A stretch of DNA of 52,642 bases from NCBI RefSeq assembly GCF_000198775.1, contig NC_014718.1, forward strand, positions 140,038 through 192,679. Direction: 5' to 3'. The notes beneath the pieces were generated by a model. The model did not search any database and was not told the origin of the DNA. It worked only from the letters and a program-made list of their open reading frames with translations. This document shows, in pieces, positions 26,803-37,531 of this stretch; within the stretch, counting starts at the first letter, position 1; each line of letters opens with the position of its first letter. A program made the translations under genes and the position numbers. The DNA is from Mycetohabitans rhizoxinica HKI 454 (GTDB lineage Bacteria; Pseudomonadota; Gammaproteobacteria; Burkholderiales; Burkholderiaceae).

Positions 26803-28191
26803 TTACCGCTTGGAGGTCCCGCCGGATATCGTCAACGGCGCACTGGGTTGGCGAAAGCGATAGCTTACCGCCAACACTGCCAGCCAGACAGGAATTAAGT
26901 AGACCGACAGGCGCAACGGCGGCGTGCGGTACATCACGATCAAGATCGCGGCGAGGAACACCAGGCACAGGTAGTTCGTGAACGGATGGCCGACGCTGGC
27001 GAAGCGGCTCGTCTGGCCGGTCCTGCGCTTATGCTGCCGGAAGCGCAGGTGGATGATGCTGATCATGGCCCAGTTGATCAGCAGCGCCGATACCACGAGC
27101 CCCATCAACAGTTCAAGCGCCTGGGCTGGTATCACATAATTAATGACCACGCACACGCCGGTGATTGTCGCCGATACAGCGAGGGCGGCGACCGGCACGC
27201 CGCGCCGGTTCACCGCGCCGAGTGCGCGCGGCGCATTGCGTTGCTGCGCGAGCGCGTACAGCATTCGACTGTTGCTGTAGACCCCGCTGTTATAAACTGA
27301 CAGCGCGGCGGTCAGTACCACGACGTTGAGCACGGTGGCCACCACGTTGCTGTTCATCGCGTGGAAGATCATCACGAACGGGCTGCTGCCGCTAGTGATA
27401 TTCTGCCATGGATAGAGCGACAGCAGCACGGCGAGTGCGCCGACATAGAAAATCAGGATTCGGTAGACGACCTGGTTGGTGGCGCGCGGGATACTGTTGT
27501 GCGGATCGTCGGCCTCGGCGGCCGTGATGCCGACCAATTCCAGGCCGCCAAACGAGAACATGATCACTGCCATCGACATCGCCAGGCCAGTGGCGCCGTT
27601 CGGGAAAAAGCCACCGTGCTGCCACAGGTTGGCAATGCTCGCTTGCGGGCCCGCCGAGCCGGACAACAGCAGGTAGGCGCCGAATACGATCATGCCGGCG
27701 ATCGCGGCCACTTTGACGATCGAGAACCAGAATTCCATCTCGCCGTAGGATTTCACGCTGCCCAAGTTGATCGCGTTGATTAGCACGAAAAACGCCAGCG
27801 CCGAGGCCCACGTCGGCACGCCGGGCCACCAATATTGGATATAGATGCCGACCGCCGACAACTCGGCCATGCCCACGAGAATGTACAGTACCCAGTAGTT
27901 CCAACCAGACAGGAAGCCGGCGAAGCGGCCACAGTACTTGTCGGCGAAGTAGCTGAACGAGCCGGCGACCGGCTCGTCGACCACCATCTCACCGAGTTGC
28001 CGCATGATCAAAAAAGCAATGCCGCCGGCCAACGCGTAGCCGAGTAATACTGACGGTCCCGCCATTTGGATCGTCTGCGCGATGCCCAGGAACAAACCGG
28101 TGCCGATGGCGCCGCCCAACGCAATCAACTGGATATGCCTGTTTTTCAATCCGCGCTTGAGTGCGGTCTCTGTATTGTTTGCTACTACCAT
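26803..28191 (-). CDS. Amino-acid permease, AAT family (AroP/PheP-like)
   Basis: A 462-residue inner-membrane APC-superfamily transporter with about 12 hydrophobic segments. It begins with a cytosolic LKRGLKNRHIQLIALGG, followed by the substrate-binding GAIGTGLFLG of TM1 that is diagnostic of the AAT family. Other conserved parts are AGSFSYFADKYCG and FSFGGLELVGITAAEADDP. It couples amino-acid uptake to protons. The aminotransferase just downstream makes aromatic amino acids the most plausible substrates, although ProY/GABA-type permeases are close relatives. The 157-bp gap to the Lrp remnant would hold the promoter. Confidence 0.88.
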   Translation of the reverse strand: MVVANNTETALKRGLKNRHIQLIALGGAIGTGLFLGIAQTIQMAGPSVLLGYALAGGIAFLIMRQLGEMVVDEPVAGSFSYFADKYCGRFAGFLSGWNYWVLYILVGMAELSAVGIYIQYWWPGVPTWASALAFFVLINAINLGSVKSYGEMEFWFSIVKVAAIAGMIVFGAYLLLSGSAGPQASIANLWQHGGFFPNGATGLAMSMAVIMFSFGGLELVGITAAEADDPHNSIPRATNQVVYRILIFYVGALAVLLSLYPWQNITSGSSPFVMIFHAMNSNVVATVLNVVVLTAALSVYNSGVYSNSRMLYALAQQRNAPRALGAVNRRGVPVAALAVSATITGVCVVINYVIPAQALELLMGLVVSALLINWAMISIIHLRFRQHKRRTGQTSRFASVGHPFTNYLCLVFLAAILIVMYRTPPLRLSVYLIPVWLAVLAVSYRFRQPSAPLTISGGTSKR

Positions 28192-28348
28192 GTGACCCTC
28201 TATTCTTGTGGAATTCGGTGTGGTGCCGTGTCAATGGGGAAGTCGGCCGGCCATGCGGCCCTTGAGTACACGCTGAGTTTATCGATTGCGTCGGGAAAAA
28301 GTATTGTGCAACCCGCTGAGGTAAACCCTTGCTATAAAGTTCCGTGTT

Positions 28349-28722
28349 TTGCGAAAACCGGGAATCAAAGTGCAGATACTCGAGTTCGATTGTACGGTCC
28401 GCCAGTTATTGAGCGTACTACAGGAACAGGCGCGTGCATCACACTTGGAGTGGGCTAAGACGATCCGGCTATCGCTGGCGCAGACGCTGTGTTGCCGTCG
28501 GCGCCTGGAGGAGCACGGTGTGATCAAGCAGTACGAGGCCCGCCGCGCTGCACCAAAAATAGGCATTGACGTCGTCGCGTCCATCCATGTGACGATGGAG
28601 CGCGGGCCTATCCGCCACAGGGCACCGTTTCGCGAACGGATTGTCGAACTTACGTAGATACAGGAGTGCTTCTCGGTAACAGGGGACATCGACTACATGT
28701 TAAAGGTCGTGGCGCGGATGAA
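28349..28722 (+). pseudogene. Lrp/AsnC-family regulator with in-frame stop, 3'-truncated
   Basis: The frame reads FDCTVRQLLSVLQEQARAS, then LSLAQTLCCRRRLEEHGVI and VASIHVTMERG, matching the winged-helix HTH and the start of the RAM domain of Lrp-type regulators. A TAG at 28654-28656 interrupts it. The same frame then continues with IQECFSVTGDIDYMLKVVA, the next conserved RAM segment, before running into the 3' end of the convergent hydrolase gene, where the rest is missing. The intact relative would control the adjacent permease-aminotransferase pair. Divergent placement supports that, but the gene is now dead. Confidence 0.75.
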
Positions 28723-29574
28723 GTCCGCAATCACCCGATTGAGTTCGACCGGTGCGTCTCGGTGCGGCAAATGGCCGCAGGTGGGCAGCTTGGCCACCCG
28801 CGCGTGACGCACGTTGTGCTGGATTATATCGATCTGTGCCATCGTGCCGTACTTGTCGTCGTAGCCTTGAATCGCCAGCAGGTGGCATTGGATGCGCGGT
28901 AGCATGCCGGTGATGTCCCAGTCACGGAACGCCGGGTCCAGCCAGATGTCATTCCAGCCGTAGAATGCGGAATCGACATCGTCGTGGTAGCGTGCAAGTT
29001 TGTTGCGCAGGCTCGCGCGTTCGTAGTCAATCTTCATTTGCGCGATGCTGTCCACCGATAGCTGCTCGACCCTCACGTGCGGTGCGATGACGACCGCACC
29101 GGCCAGCGCGCGAGGAAACGCGCTGGCGTACAGCAACGCGATCGAGCCGCCGTCACTATGCCCAATGAGCCACATCCGCGCGCGCTCGCTCGCGTCGATG
29201 CCCAGCGCATCGAGCAGCGACGGCAGCACGTCGTGGGCCTGCTCGTGCATGAACCGCACGGGCCACTTAACGCCCGGCTCGCGCGGCGTGGAGCGCCCGT
29301 AGCCGGGCCGCGAATAGAGGAGTGCGCGCCAGCCGAGCGCGTCGCACAGCGTTTGTGGCCAGTCCCTCCACATCGCCACGCTGCCCAGTCCCTCATGCAA
29401 AAATACCGCGATCGGCGCGTCGTGACGCGTGCGGTTCAGCCAACGATACTCAATTTGCAGCGTGCCGCGCGTCGCACCGGCGGGCAGCGTCGTCAGCCCG
29501 CCATCTGTGGTGACTGGGCCCGGTGTGCCGGCCTTGGCGGTGTGTGCCCTGGCGGAGCTTGCGCAATGATGCAT
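28693..29574 (-). CDS. Alpha/beta hydrolase of the box locus
   Basis: A 293-residue hydrolase from the ATG at 29574 (GAGG just upstream), starting 8 bp after the ligase stop. It shows HEGLGSVAMWRDWP (HG oxyanion region), the nucleophile elbow GHSDGGS, a late acidic residue (GYDDKYGT) and the catalytic His in CGHLPHRDAP. Such hydrolases are common in box gene clusters and are thought to act on a ring-cleavage or lactone/thioester intermediate. The exact substrate is unknown. A longer frame to 29733 overlaps the ligase and is unlikely. Translation is probably coupled to the ligase. Confidence 0.85.
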   Translation of the reverse strand: MHHCASSARAHTAKAGTPGPVTTDGGLTTLPAGATRGTLQIEYRWLNRTRHDAPIAVFLHEGLGSVAMWRDWPQTLCDALGWRALLYSRPGYGRSTPREPGVKWPVRFMHEQAHDVLPSLLDALGIDASERARMWLIGHSDGGSIALLYASAFPRALAGAVVIAPHVRVEQLSVDSIAQMKIDYERASLRNKLARYHDDVDSAFYGWNDIWLDPAFRDWDITGMLPRIQCHLLAIQGYDDKYGTMAQIDIIQHNVRHARVAKLPTCGHLPHRDAPVELNRVIADFIRATTFNM

Positions 29575-29581
29575 GAAGGCC

Positions 29582-31186
<1,605 letters not shown>

Positions 31187-31300
31187 TTTTCCTCCGACAA
31201 TGACGCGAAAGGGGGCCATGACACGCCAGCGCGCAAGCACGCGCACGGCAGGTATGCGTGTGGTGGACCGCCGCGCATGCCGTGCAGCCTGGTATGTTGA

Positions 31301-31759
31301 TCAGGCGGGGGAGAATTCGATTGCGCCGTAGGGTAGCAGATACATCACCAGCGCGCGGCCGTTCGAGACCGTTGGCCGATGCGCGCTGCCGGGATCGTAG
31401 ACGCACCAGCCGGCAGCGTGGCCGTCAAACGTTGCGTTCGGCGTGAGCGGCATGATCAAGTCGATCTCGCCGTGCGGATGGACGTGATGTGGGCCGGCCA
31501 CGTCGGCCATGTCGACGGAGAAGCCGCCAATGCTGGCGTCGGGTTTGAAAATCCGGCCATAACGGATGCCCGCGTGTTCGCGGTTGCACATCCAACCCTG
31601 TGAGACACCGGCCCGACAGGCTTGCGCCAACTCGCGGTATTCGGTGCTCTCTGGCGACCAGCGGGTATTGAGCCAGTCGGCCAGCGCGCCGTCAAGTTCA
31701 CGTCCGACCAACGGTTCCGTTACACGCGCGATCATGCGGTGAAAGTCTTGTGGCGACAT
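31301..31759 (-). CDS. DUF4863 family protein (PnbB-like) of the box locus
   Basis: A 152-residue protein from the ATG at 31759. The cupin-like metal motif HHVHPHGEIDLIMPL and the features GWMCNREHAGIRYGR, DGHAAGWCVYDPGS and YLLPYGAIEF fit DUF4863, a family that includes the 4-hydroxylaminobenzoate lyase PnbB and is regularly found beside box genes. Its box function is not established. A longer frame to 32254 overlaps boxR antisense and is not real. It is first in the leftward transcript, divergent from boxR across a 181-bp control region. Confidence 0.75.
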   Translation of the reverse strand: MSPQDFHRMIARVTEPLVGRELDGALADWLNTRWSPESTEYRELAQACRAGVSQGWMCNREHAGIRYGRIFKPDASIGGFSVDMADVAGPHHVHPHGEIDLIMPLTPNATFDGHAAGWCVYDPGSAHRPTVSNGRALVMYLLPYGAIEFSPA

Positions 31760-31887
31760 GTGGGCCTCCGGGTTAGCGTTGCGGGCGTCGGTCAGCGGCG
31801 TCGGTATGCCGCCGTGATGCGATGCCGGTGGCTGGCCACGGTTATCATTCAGTACGATGGGGATGAAATTAGTCGTTGAGCATGCTG

Positions 31888-31915
31888 TTGTCAAGCAATA
31901 TAGTGCATATATAGT
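31888..31915 (+). promoter_or_regulatory. Predicted sigma70 promoter of boxR
   Basis: TTGTCA (31888-31893) and TATAGT (31910-31915) are separated by 16 bp and lie about 25 bp before the boxR ATG, so the start site would be near 31922 with a short leader. The -10 box overlaps the second copy of a direct repeat, which would allow repression by steric block. Confidence 0.6.
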
Positions 31916-31916
31916 G
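31898..31916. promoter_or_regulatory. Candidate BoxR operator in the divergent control region
   Basis: ATATAGTG occurs twice with an 11-bp period (31898-31905 and 31909-31916), one helical turn apart. ATAGTGCAT (31900-31908) within it recurs as its exact reverse complement ATGCACTAT at 32972-32980, before boxC. Sharing between the two box promoters suggests the regulator's site. Confidence 0.5.
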
Positions 31917-31940
31917 ACAGGGTGACAAAAGTGGCTGAAT

Positions 31941-32903
31941 ATGAAGCACAGTGATACATCGCGGCGGCTTGCCAACTCGCCCATGGAGTACGGTCCCGAG
32001 TCGCCCGCCAACGACGGCTCGCTCGCCGGACGTGATCCGCGCGATCCGTTCCTGACCGCCATGGGCGAGCGCGTGCGACTGCTGCGGGCGCGACGCGGGA
32101 TGACGCGCAAGAGCCTGGCGGCTGAAACCGGCCTGTCGGAGCGGCATCTAGCGAATTTAGAGTCCGGCGTCGGTAACGCTTCAGTGCTGGTACTGCGCCA
32201 GATCGCGCTGGCTTTGAATTGCCCGCTCGCGGAAGTGATCGGCGACGAGACCACGTCGTCGGCCGAATGGCTGTTGATTCGCCAGTTGCTTCACGGGCGC
32301 GATCCGGCGTCACTACAACGCGCACGCATGGCGCTCGCTGACCTATTCGAGCAGACGCAGCGCGACCCCGACCGGAACCACAGGATCGCGCTGATCGGCT
32401 TGCGGGGCGCCGGCAAGTCCACGCTTGGCCGGATGCTGGCGCAAGAGCGCAAGGTGCCGTTTGTCGAACTCAACCGGGTGATCGAGCAGCTAGCCGGGTG
32501 CTCCCCGTCCGAAATTCACTCGCTATATGGCGCTAACGCGTACCGGCGCTACGAGCATCGCGCGCTGGAGGCGGTGATTGCCGAACACCCGCGCGCGGTG
32601 ATCGCGACAACGGGCGGCCTCGTGTCGGAGCCGGCCACGTTCAACATGCTGCTCGCCCATTGCTTTACGGTATGGCTGCAAGCCAACCCGGACGAACATA
32701 TGCGTCGCGTCATCGCCCAAGGTGATCTGCGTCCAATGTCCGGCAGCAGCGAGGCCATGGAAGATTTAAAGCGGATCCTGGCGGGGCGCGGCGAGTTGTA
32801 CGGCCGGGCCGACCTGAGTTTCGATACCAGCGATAAGACGTTGGCCGATGCTTATTTGCAGTTGCGCGATCGGCTGGCCGTGCGGCTGGTGGCGGATAAT
32901 TAA
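31941..32903 (+). CDS. boxR: BoxR/BzdR-type regulator: HTH plus shikimate-kinase-like domain
   Basis: A 320-residue transcription factor with the diagnostic fusion of BoxR/BzdR. After a ~35-residue leader, an XRE-type HTH spans ~38-100 (RVRLLRARRGMTRKSLAAET, LSERHLANLESG). A linker follows, then a shikimate-kinase-like effector domain from ~147 with Walker A GLRGAGKST (153-161). In characterised members this domain binds benzoyl-CoA and releases repression of the benzoate genes; applying that here is inference. It sits between the leftward ligase operon and boxC-boxB-boxA and is well placed to control both. Confidence 0.93.
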   Translation: MKHSDTSRRLANSPMEYGPESPANDGSLAGRDPRDPFLTAMGERVRLLRARRGMTRKSLAAETGLSERHLANLESGVGNASVLVLRQIALALNCPLAEVIGDETTSSAEWLLIRQLLHGRDPASLQRARMALADLFEQTQRDPDRNHRIALIGLRGAGKSTLGRMLAQERKVPFVELNRVIEQLAGCSPSEIHSLYGANAYRRYEHRALEAVIAEHPRAVIATTGGLVSEPATFNMLLAHCFTVWLQANPDEHMRRVIAQGDLRPMSGSSEAMEDLKRILAGRGELYGRADLSFDTSDKTLADAYLQLRDRLAVRLVADN

Positions 32904-32971
32904 TTTGTGTGTCTGAATATTAGCCAAAATATGAAATAAAGTTCATTAATTGCCTTTGCGATGGCGTCGTC

Positions 32972-32980
32972 ATGCACTAT
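32972..32980. promoter_or_regulatory. Second candidate BoxR site upstream of boxC
   Basis: ATGCACTAT is the exact inverse of the site at 31900-31908. It lies in the 120-bp AT-rich gap between boxR and boxC, 43 bp before the boxC ATG, next to TTTTTCAAATAAAC, which could hold promoter elements. Confidence 0.45.
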
Positions 32981-33023
32981 TTTTCAAATAAACAATCGTG
33001 TACTGCCTTGTTCGGAGACGCCT

Positions 33024-34694
33024 ATGGCCACGCTGGAACCCGTTGCTGCCCCCGTCGACTTTCGTACTGATCCGTCGCGCTACAAGCACTGGAAACTGCG
33101 CTTCGACGGTTCGGTGGCGACGTTGGCACTCGATGTGGACGAGGGGGGAGGCATTCGCAGCGGCTATAAGCTCAAGCTCAATTCCTATGATCTGGGCGTG
33201 GACATCGAACTGCACGATGCATTGCAGCGTATCCGCTTTGAGCATCCCGAGGTACGCGCCGTTGTGGTCACGAGCAGCAAAGAGCGGGTGTTTAGCGCCG
33301 GCGCGAACATTTTCATGCTTGGCATGTCATCGCATGCGTGGAAGGTCAACTTCTGCAAGTTCACGAATGAAACCCGCAACAGCATCGAAGATGCATCGCG
33401 CCATTCGGGGCTGAAGTTTTTGGCTGCCGTGAATGGCGCGTGCGCCGGTGGGGGCTACGAGCTTGCGATGGCTTGCGACGAGATCTGGCTTATCGATGAC
33501 CGGACATCGTCTGTCGCGTTGCCGGAGGTGCCGTTGCTTGGCGTGCTGCCCGGCACCGGCGGCCTCACGCGGCTCACCGATAAACGCAAGGTCAGACACG
33601 ACCGGGCCGATTTGTTCTGCACCGTGGTGGAGGGTATTCGAGGCGAGCGCGCGAAACAATGGCGGCTGGTCGACGAGGTGGTCAAGCCCAGCCAGTTTGC
33701 GCAGGCGGTCCAGGCGCGCGCGCTCGAACTAGCGGCACAAAGCGATCGTCCCGGCGACGCGCGGGGCGTCGCATTGACCCCGATCGAGCGCAGCACCCAC
33801 GACGACGGCATCGTGTACCAGACGCTCGAGGTCAGGCTAGATCGGTCCGTGCGCACCGCGACGTTGACCGCGAAGGCGCCATGTGGGCCGCAGCCCGCGG
33901 ACCTCGATGCGATCGTTGCGACCGGGGCCAACTGGTGGCCGCTGCGGTTCGGCCGCGAATTGGATGATGCGATCCTGTCGCTGCGCACGAACGAAGGCGA
34001 GATCGGCACGTGGGTTCTTAGGACATCGGGCGATGCGCAGGCCGTGCTTGACGTCGATGCTGCGCTTATGAGCCATCGTGATCATTGGTTCGTGCGCGAG
34101 ACGATTGGCTTGCTGCGTCGTGCGCTGGCGCGCATCGACGTGTCGTCGCGATCATTGTTCGCGCTGATTGAATCTGGGTCATGCTTTGCCGGCACACTCG
34201 CTGAACTCGCGTTCGCGGCGGACCGTTCATACATGCAGGCGCTGCCGGGCAGTCTGTCGCAGCAGCCAGCAATCGTGCTGTCCGAGGCCAATTTCGGCCT
34301 ATACCCGATGGTCACGCAGCAGTCGCGGCTGGCGCGGCGCTTCTACGGTGACGACGCGCTGCTCGAGGCGCTGCGCGACAAGATCGGCATACCGGTCGAT
34401 CCGCTGCAGGCGGAACGACTGGGTTTAGTCACCGCCGCACCCGACGACCTAGACTGGTCCGATGAGATCCGCATCGCGCTCGAGGAGCGCGCCGCGATGT
34501 CGCCGGATGCGTTGACTGGTCTGGAAGCCAACCTGCGCTTCAACGGTCCGGAAACAATGGAGTCGCGGATCTTCGGACGCCTCAGTGCATGGCAGAACTG
34601 GATTTTCAATCGCCCGAATGCGGCCGGCGACAAAGGCGCGTTGAAGGTTTATGGCGAGGGCGTCAAGCCTCAATTCGATGTCGCTCGCGTTTAA
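33024..34694 (+). CDS. boxC: BoxC, 2,3-epoxybenzoyl-CoA dihydrolase (ring cleavage)
   Basis: A 556-residue crotonase-superfamily enzyme that hydrolytically opens the ring of 2,3-epoxybenzoyl-CoA to 3,4-dehydroadipyl-CoA semialdehyde and formate. The ATG at 33024 follows GGAG. The N-terminal crotonase domain has VFSAGANIFMLGMSSHAWKV and the oxyanion-forming NGACAGGGYELAMACDE, then LPEVPLLGVLPGTGGLTRL. The long C-terminal half (with SGSCFAGTLAELAFAADRSY, then LSEANFGLYPM) repeats the fold, as usual for BoxC at about 555 residues. BoxB follows after 50 bp. No damage is seen. Confidence 0.95.
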   Translation: MATLEPVAAPVDFRTDPSRYKHWKLRFDGSVATLALDVDEGGGIRSGYKLKLNSYDLGVDIELHDALQRIRFEHPEVRAVVVTSSKERVFSAGANIFMLGMSSHAWKVNFCKFTNETRNSIEDASRHSGLKFLAAVNGACAGGGYELAMACDEIWLIDDRTSSVALPEVPLLGVLPGTGGLTRLTDKRKVRHDRADLFCTVVEGIRGERAKQWRLVDEVVKPSQFAQAVQARALELAAQSDRPGDARGVALTPIERSTHDDGIVYQTLEVRLDRSVRTATLTAKAPCGPQPADLDAIVATGANWWPLRFGRELDDAILSLRTNEGEIGTWVLRTSGDAQAVLDVDAALMSHRDHWFVRETIGLLRRALARIDVSSRSLFALIESGSCFAGTLAELAFAADRSYMQALPGSLSQQPAIVLSEANFGLYPMVTQQSRLARRFYGDDALLEALRDKIGIPVDPLQAERLGLVTAAPDDLDWSDEIRIALEERAAMSPDALTGLEANLRFNGPETMESRIFGRLSAWQNWIFNRPNAAGDKGALKVYGEGVKPQFDVARV

Positions 34695-34744
34695 GGCGAG
34701 TTGCTGGCGCACGCATGCAACGTTTTTCGATCAAGGAATCGATC

Positions 34745-36172
34745 ATGTCTTCGATCAATTACAGCGACAAGATTCCCAATAACGTCCACCTGGCCGATGA
34801 CCGCATGCTGCAGCGCGCGCTCGAGCAGTGGCAACCGAATTTCTTGTCGTGGTGGAATGATATGGGACCATCTGGCAGCCAGCTCGACGACGTCTACCTG
34901 CGCACCGCGGTGAGCGTCGAGCCCGGCGGCTGGGCACATTTCGACTATGTCAGGATGCCAGATTACCGGTGGGGCATTTTTCTGGCGCCCGGCGAGCCCG
35001 ATCGTAAGATTCAATTCGGCGAGTACCGCGGCGAGGCAGTGTGGCAGGACGTGCCTGGCGAGCATCGCGCGAAACTGCGGCGCATCATCGTTACGCAGGG
35101 CGATACCGAGCCCGCGTCAGTCGAGCAGCAGCGGCACCTCGGGCTGACCGCGCCGTCGCTGTACGATTTGCGCAACCTGTTTCAGGTCAACGTCGAGGAA
35201 GGCCGTCACCTGTGGGCGATGGTGTACCTGCTGCACCGCTATTTCGGCCGCGACGGCCGCGAGGAAGCGCAGGCGCTGCTGGAGCGCCGCTCCGGCGACG
35301 AAAACCATCCCCGCATTCTGGGCGCGTTCAACGAACGCACACCGGACTGGCTAGCGTTTTTCATGTTTACGTACTTCACCGATCGCGACGGTAAGTTTCA
35401 ACTGTCGGCGCTGGCCGAATCGGGCTTCGATCCGCTGGCTCGCACTACCCGCTTTATGCTGACGGAGGAGGCGCACCATATGTTCGTCGGTGAGTCTGGC
35501 GTGTCGCGAGTAATTCAGCGCACCGCTCAGGTCATGAACGCGTTGTGCACAGACGATGTGAGTGCGCTGCGGGCGGCGGGCGTGATCGACTTGCCGACGA
35601 TCCAGCGCTACCTGAATTTCCATTACTCAGTGACCATCGACTTGTTCGGCGCAGACCAGTCATCCAATGCCGCGACGTTCTACTCATTGGGCCTGAAGGG
35701 GCGTTTTGGGGAGAGCAAGCGGGACGACGATCATCGGCTCGATACACAGCGCTACTGGCTGCTCGACGTGCGCGACGGTCAACTGGTCGAGCGCGAAGTG
35801 CCGATGCTTAACGCGATGAACGAAGTGCTACGTGACGACTATATCAAGGACTCGATAGCCGGCGTTAACCGTTGGAATAAGGCGTTGGAGAAGGCGGGCA
35901 TTGAATCTAGACTAAGCGTGCCGCACAAGGCATTCAACCGCAGGATCGGCTCGTTTGCCGGCGTGCGCGTGTCGCCGCACGGTCGGGTGATCGACGAAGC
36001 CGAATGGGCGGCCAACCAGGCAAGTTGGCTGCCGACGCCGGAAGATCGCGCGTTCGTGGCCTCGCTAATGGGCCGCGTAGTCGAGCCGGGTCGGTTCGCA
36101 AACTGGATCGCGCCGCCGGCGATGGGCATTAACCGGCAGCCCATCGACTTCCAATATGTCAGGTTCAATTGA
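34745..36172 (+). CDS. boxB: BoxB, benzoyl-CoA 2,3-epoxidase (di-iron oxygenase subunit)
   Basis: A 475-residue ferritin-like di-iron enzyme that epoxidises benzoyl-CoA with O2 and electrons from BoxA. The ATG at 34745 follows AAGGA; the longer frame from 34589 overlaps boxC and is rejected. Conserved features: YSDKIPNNVHLADDRMLQRA, the iron-site Glu/His in VEEGRHLWAMVYLLHRYFG (~150), and EExxH in LTEEAHHMFVGE (~238-249). The C-terminus ends in NRQPIDFQYVRFN, also typical. BoxA starts 22 bp downstream, so boxC-boxB-boxA form one transcript. Confidence 0.96.
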   Translation: MSSINYSDKIPNNVHLADDRMLQRALEQWQPNFLSWWNDMGPSGSQLDDVYLRTAVSVEPGGWAHFDYVRMPDYRWGIFLAPGEPDRKIQFGEYRGEAVWQDVPGEHRAKLRRIIVTQGDTEPASVEQQRHLGLTAPSLYDLRNLFQVNVEEGRHLWAMVYLLHRYFGRDGREEAQALLERRSGDENHPRILGAFNERTPDWLAFFMFTYFTDRDGKFQLSALAESGFDPLARTTRFMLTEEAHHMFVGESGVSRVIQRTAQVMNALCTDDVSALRAAGVIDLPTIQRYLNFHYSVTIDLFGADQSSNAATFYSLGLKGRFGESKRDDDHRLDTQRYWLLDVRDGQLVEREVPMLNAMNEVLRDDYIKDSIAGVNRWNKALEKAGIESRLSVPHKAFNRRIGSFAGVRVSPHGRVIDEAEWAANQASWLPTPEDRAFVASLMGRVVEPGRFANWIAPPAMGINRQPIDFQYVRFN

Positions 36173-36194
36173 CCGCTGACATGCGCCGGCGCCA

Positions 36195-37415
36195 ATGGCT
36201 ATGCTGAATCAACACTTGATCGATCCGCAGGTCTGCATCCGTTGCAACACGTGCGAGGAGACGTGCCCGAATGATGCGATCACGCACGATGCGAACAACT
36301 ACGTCGTGAACGCGCAGGTTTGCAATGGCTGCATGGCGTGCGTGCCGCCGTGTCCGACCGGCGCGATCGACAATTGGCACCAAGTGCTCGAGGCCGATGC
36401 GTACAGTATCGACGCCCAGCTTGCCTGGGAAGAACTCCCGCCCCGACAGTCGCCCGCCCAGCAGGGTGCCGGCGTGGGCGTCGCGAGCGCCCTGCACCGG
36501 CCGGAGCACTTGGCGGTCAGCAGCAGCGACGTACTGCGGGGCGCCAGCGTGGCGCCGGGGTCGGCGGCTAGACCGCATGTGAATTTGTATACGTGCGATG
36601 CGCCCGCTACGGCAATCGTGGCGGACAATTATCGCTTGACGGACGAGTCTGCCGACAGTGCCATCCATCACATCGTGCTGGACTTTGGCGCGACGCTCTT
36701 CCCCGTACTCGAAGGCCAATCGATCGGTGTCGTGCCGCCGGGCGCCGCGCCCAACGGCAGGCCGCACCACGCGCGCCAATATTCGCTGGCCAACCCGCGT
36801 GACGGAGAGCGGCGCGGTTACAACAATGTATCGCTCACGGTCAAGCGTGTGACTTGCGACCACGAGGGCAACCCTGCCCTCGGCGTGTGTTCGAATTACT
36901 TGTGCGACCTGCGCAAAGGTGACCGGGTTGCGGTGATCGGTCCGTTCGGCAGTACGTTCCTGATGCCAAACCATCCCGGTTCACACCTGTTGATGATCTG
37001 CACCGGCACGGGTGCCGCGCCGATGCGCGCGATGACCGAATATCGCCGCCGACATCGGGGCGATGGCGCGAGCGGCCGGTTGATGCTGTTCTTTGGCGCG
37101 CGCACGCCGCAGGAGTTGCCGTATTTTGGGCCACTGACGACCCTACCGAAAGACTTTATCGATGCCGAGCTCGCGTTCTCACGCATGCCCGGGCGGCCAA
37201 AGCGGTACGTGCAGGATGCGCTGCGCGAACGAGCGGCCGACGTGGGGCCATGGCTGGCGGACCGCAATACCCATGTCTATGTGTGCGGGCTGAAGGGAAT
37301 GGAAGAAGGGGTACTGCTCGCACTCAGGGATATTGCGCAGTGTTATGGATTGGATTGGCAACGGGTGTGGGCTGACCTCAGACGTGAAGGGCGCCTCCAT
37401 TTGGAGACCTACTGA
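36195..37415 (+). CDS. boxA: BoxA, benzoyl-CoA epoxidase reductase subunit
   Basis: A 406-residue iron-sulfur flavoprotein that passes NADPH electrons to BoxB. The N-terminus holds two [4Fe-4S] motifs ([12 protein letters not shown] and [12 protein letters not shown]). After a variable linker (~80-130) a ferredoxin-NADP reductase module follows, with the FAD-binding [12 protein letters not shown] region, the NADPH-binding [12 protein letters not shown], and the terminal [13 protein letters not shown] and RLHLETY. Length and layout are usual. It is the last intact gene of the box operon; what follows are remnants. Confidence 0.95.
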   Translation: MAMLNQHLIDPQVCIRCNTCEETCPNDAITHDANNYVVNAQVCNGCMACVPPCPTGAIDNWHQVLEADAYSIDAQLAWEELPPRQSPAQQGAGVGVASALHRPEHLAVSSSDVLRGASVAPGSAARPHVNLYTCDAPATAIVADNYRLTDESADSAIHHIVLDFGATLFPVLEGQSIGVVPPGAAPNGRPHHARQYSLANPRDGERRGYNNVSLTVKRVTCDHEGNPALGVCSNYLCDLRKGDRVAVIGPFGSTFLMPNHPGSHLLMICTGTGAAPMRAMTEYRRRHRGDGASGRLMLFFGARTPQELPYFGPLTTLPKDFIDAELAFSRMPGRPKRYVQDALRERAADVGPWLADRNTHVYVCGLKGMEEGVLLALRDIAQCYGLDWQRVWADLRREGRLHLETY

Positions 37416-37417
37416 TC

Positions 37418-37492
37418 GGCGGCGGATCGCGCTACGTTAGCGCCAAGTTCATCCCCGGCAAGGCGTTCAAGGACGCGGTGAGCGCCGCGTGA
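37418..37492 (+). pseudogene. Possible 3' remnant of an HU-type DNA-binding protein
   Basis: Immediately after the boxA stop, an open frame reads VSAKFIPGKAFKDAVSAA before TGA. This resembles the C-terminus of HU-family histone-like proteins (F-x-x-GKAFKDAV). Only about 24 codons are present and no start exists, so it is at best a fragment left by a rearrangement. The similarity is short and the call is weak. Confidence 0.3.
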
Positions 37493-37531
37493 CGCCGTGC
37501 CGCGCGCAGGCATGTTGCCCTGCGCTCGATG

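Noticed and set aside
34589..34744. N-terminal extension of BoxB
   Set aside because: It overlaps the conserved BoxC C-terminus. The ATG at 34745 has a good ribosome binding site and matches BoxB starts.
36165..36974. 269-codon leftward frame antisense to boxA
   Set aside because: It is a shadow of the boxA coding frame, with an Arg/His-rich composition and no family features.
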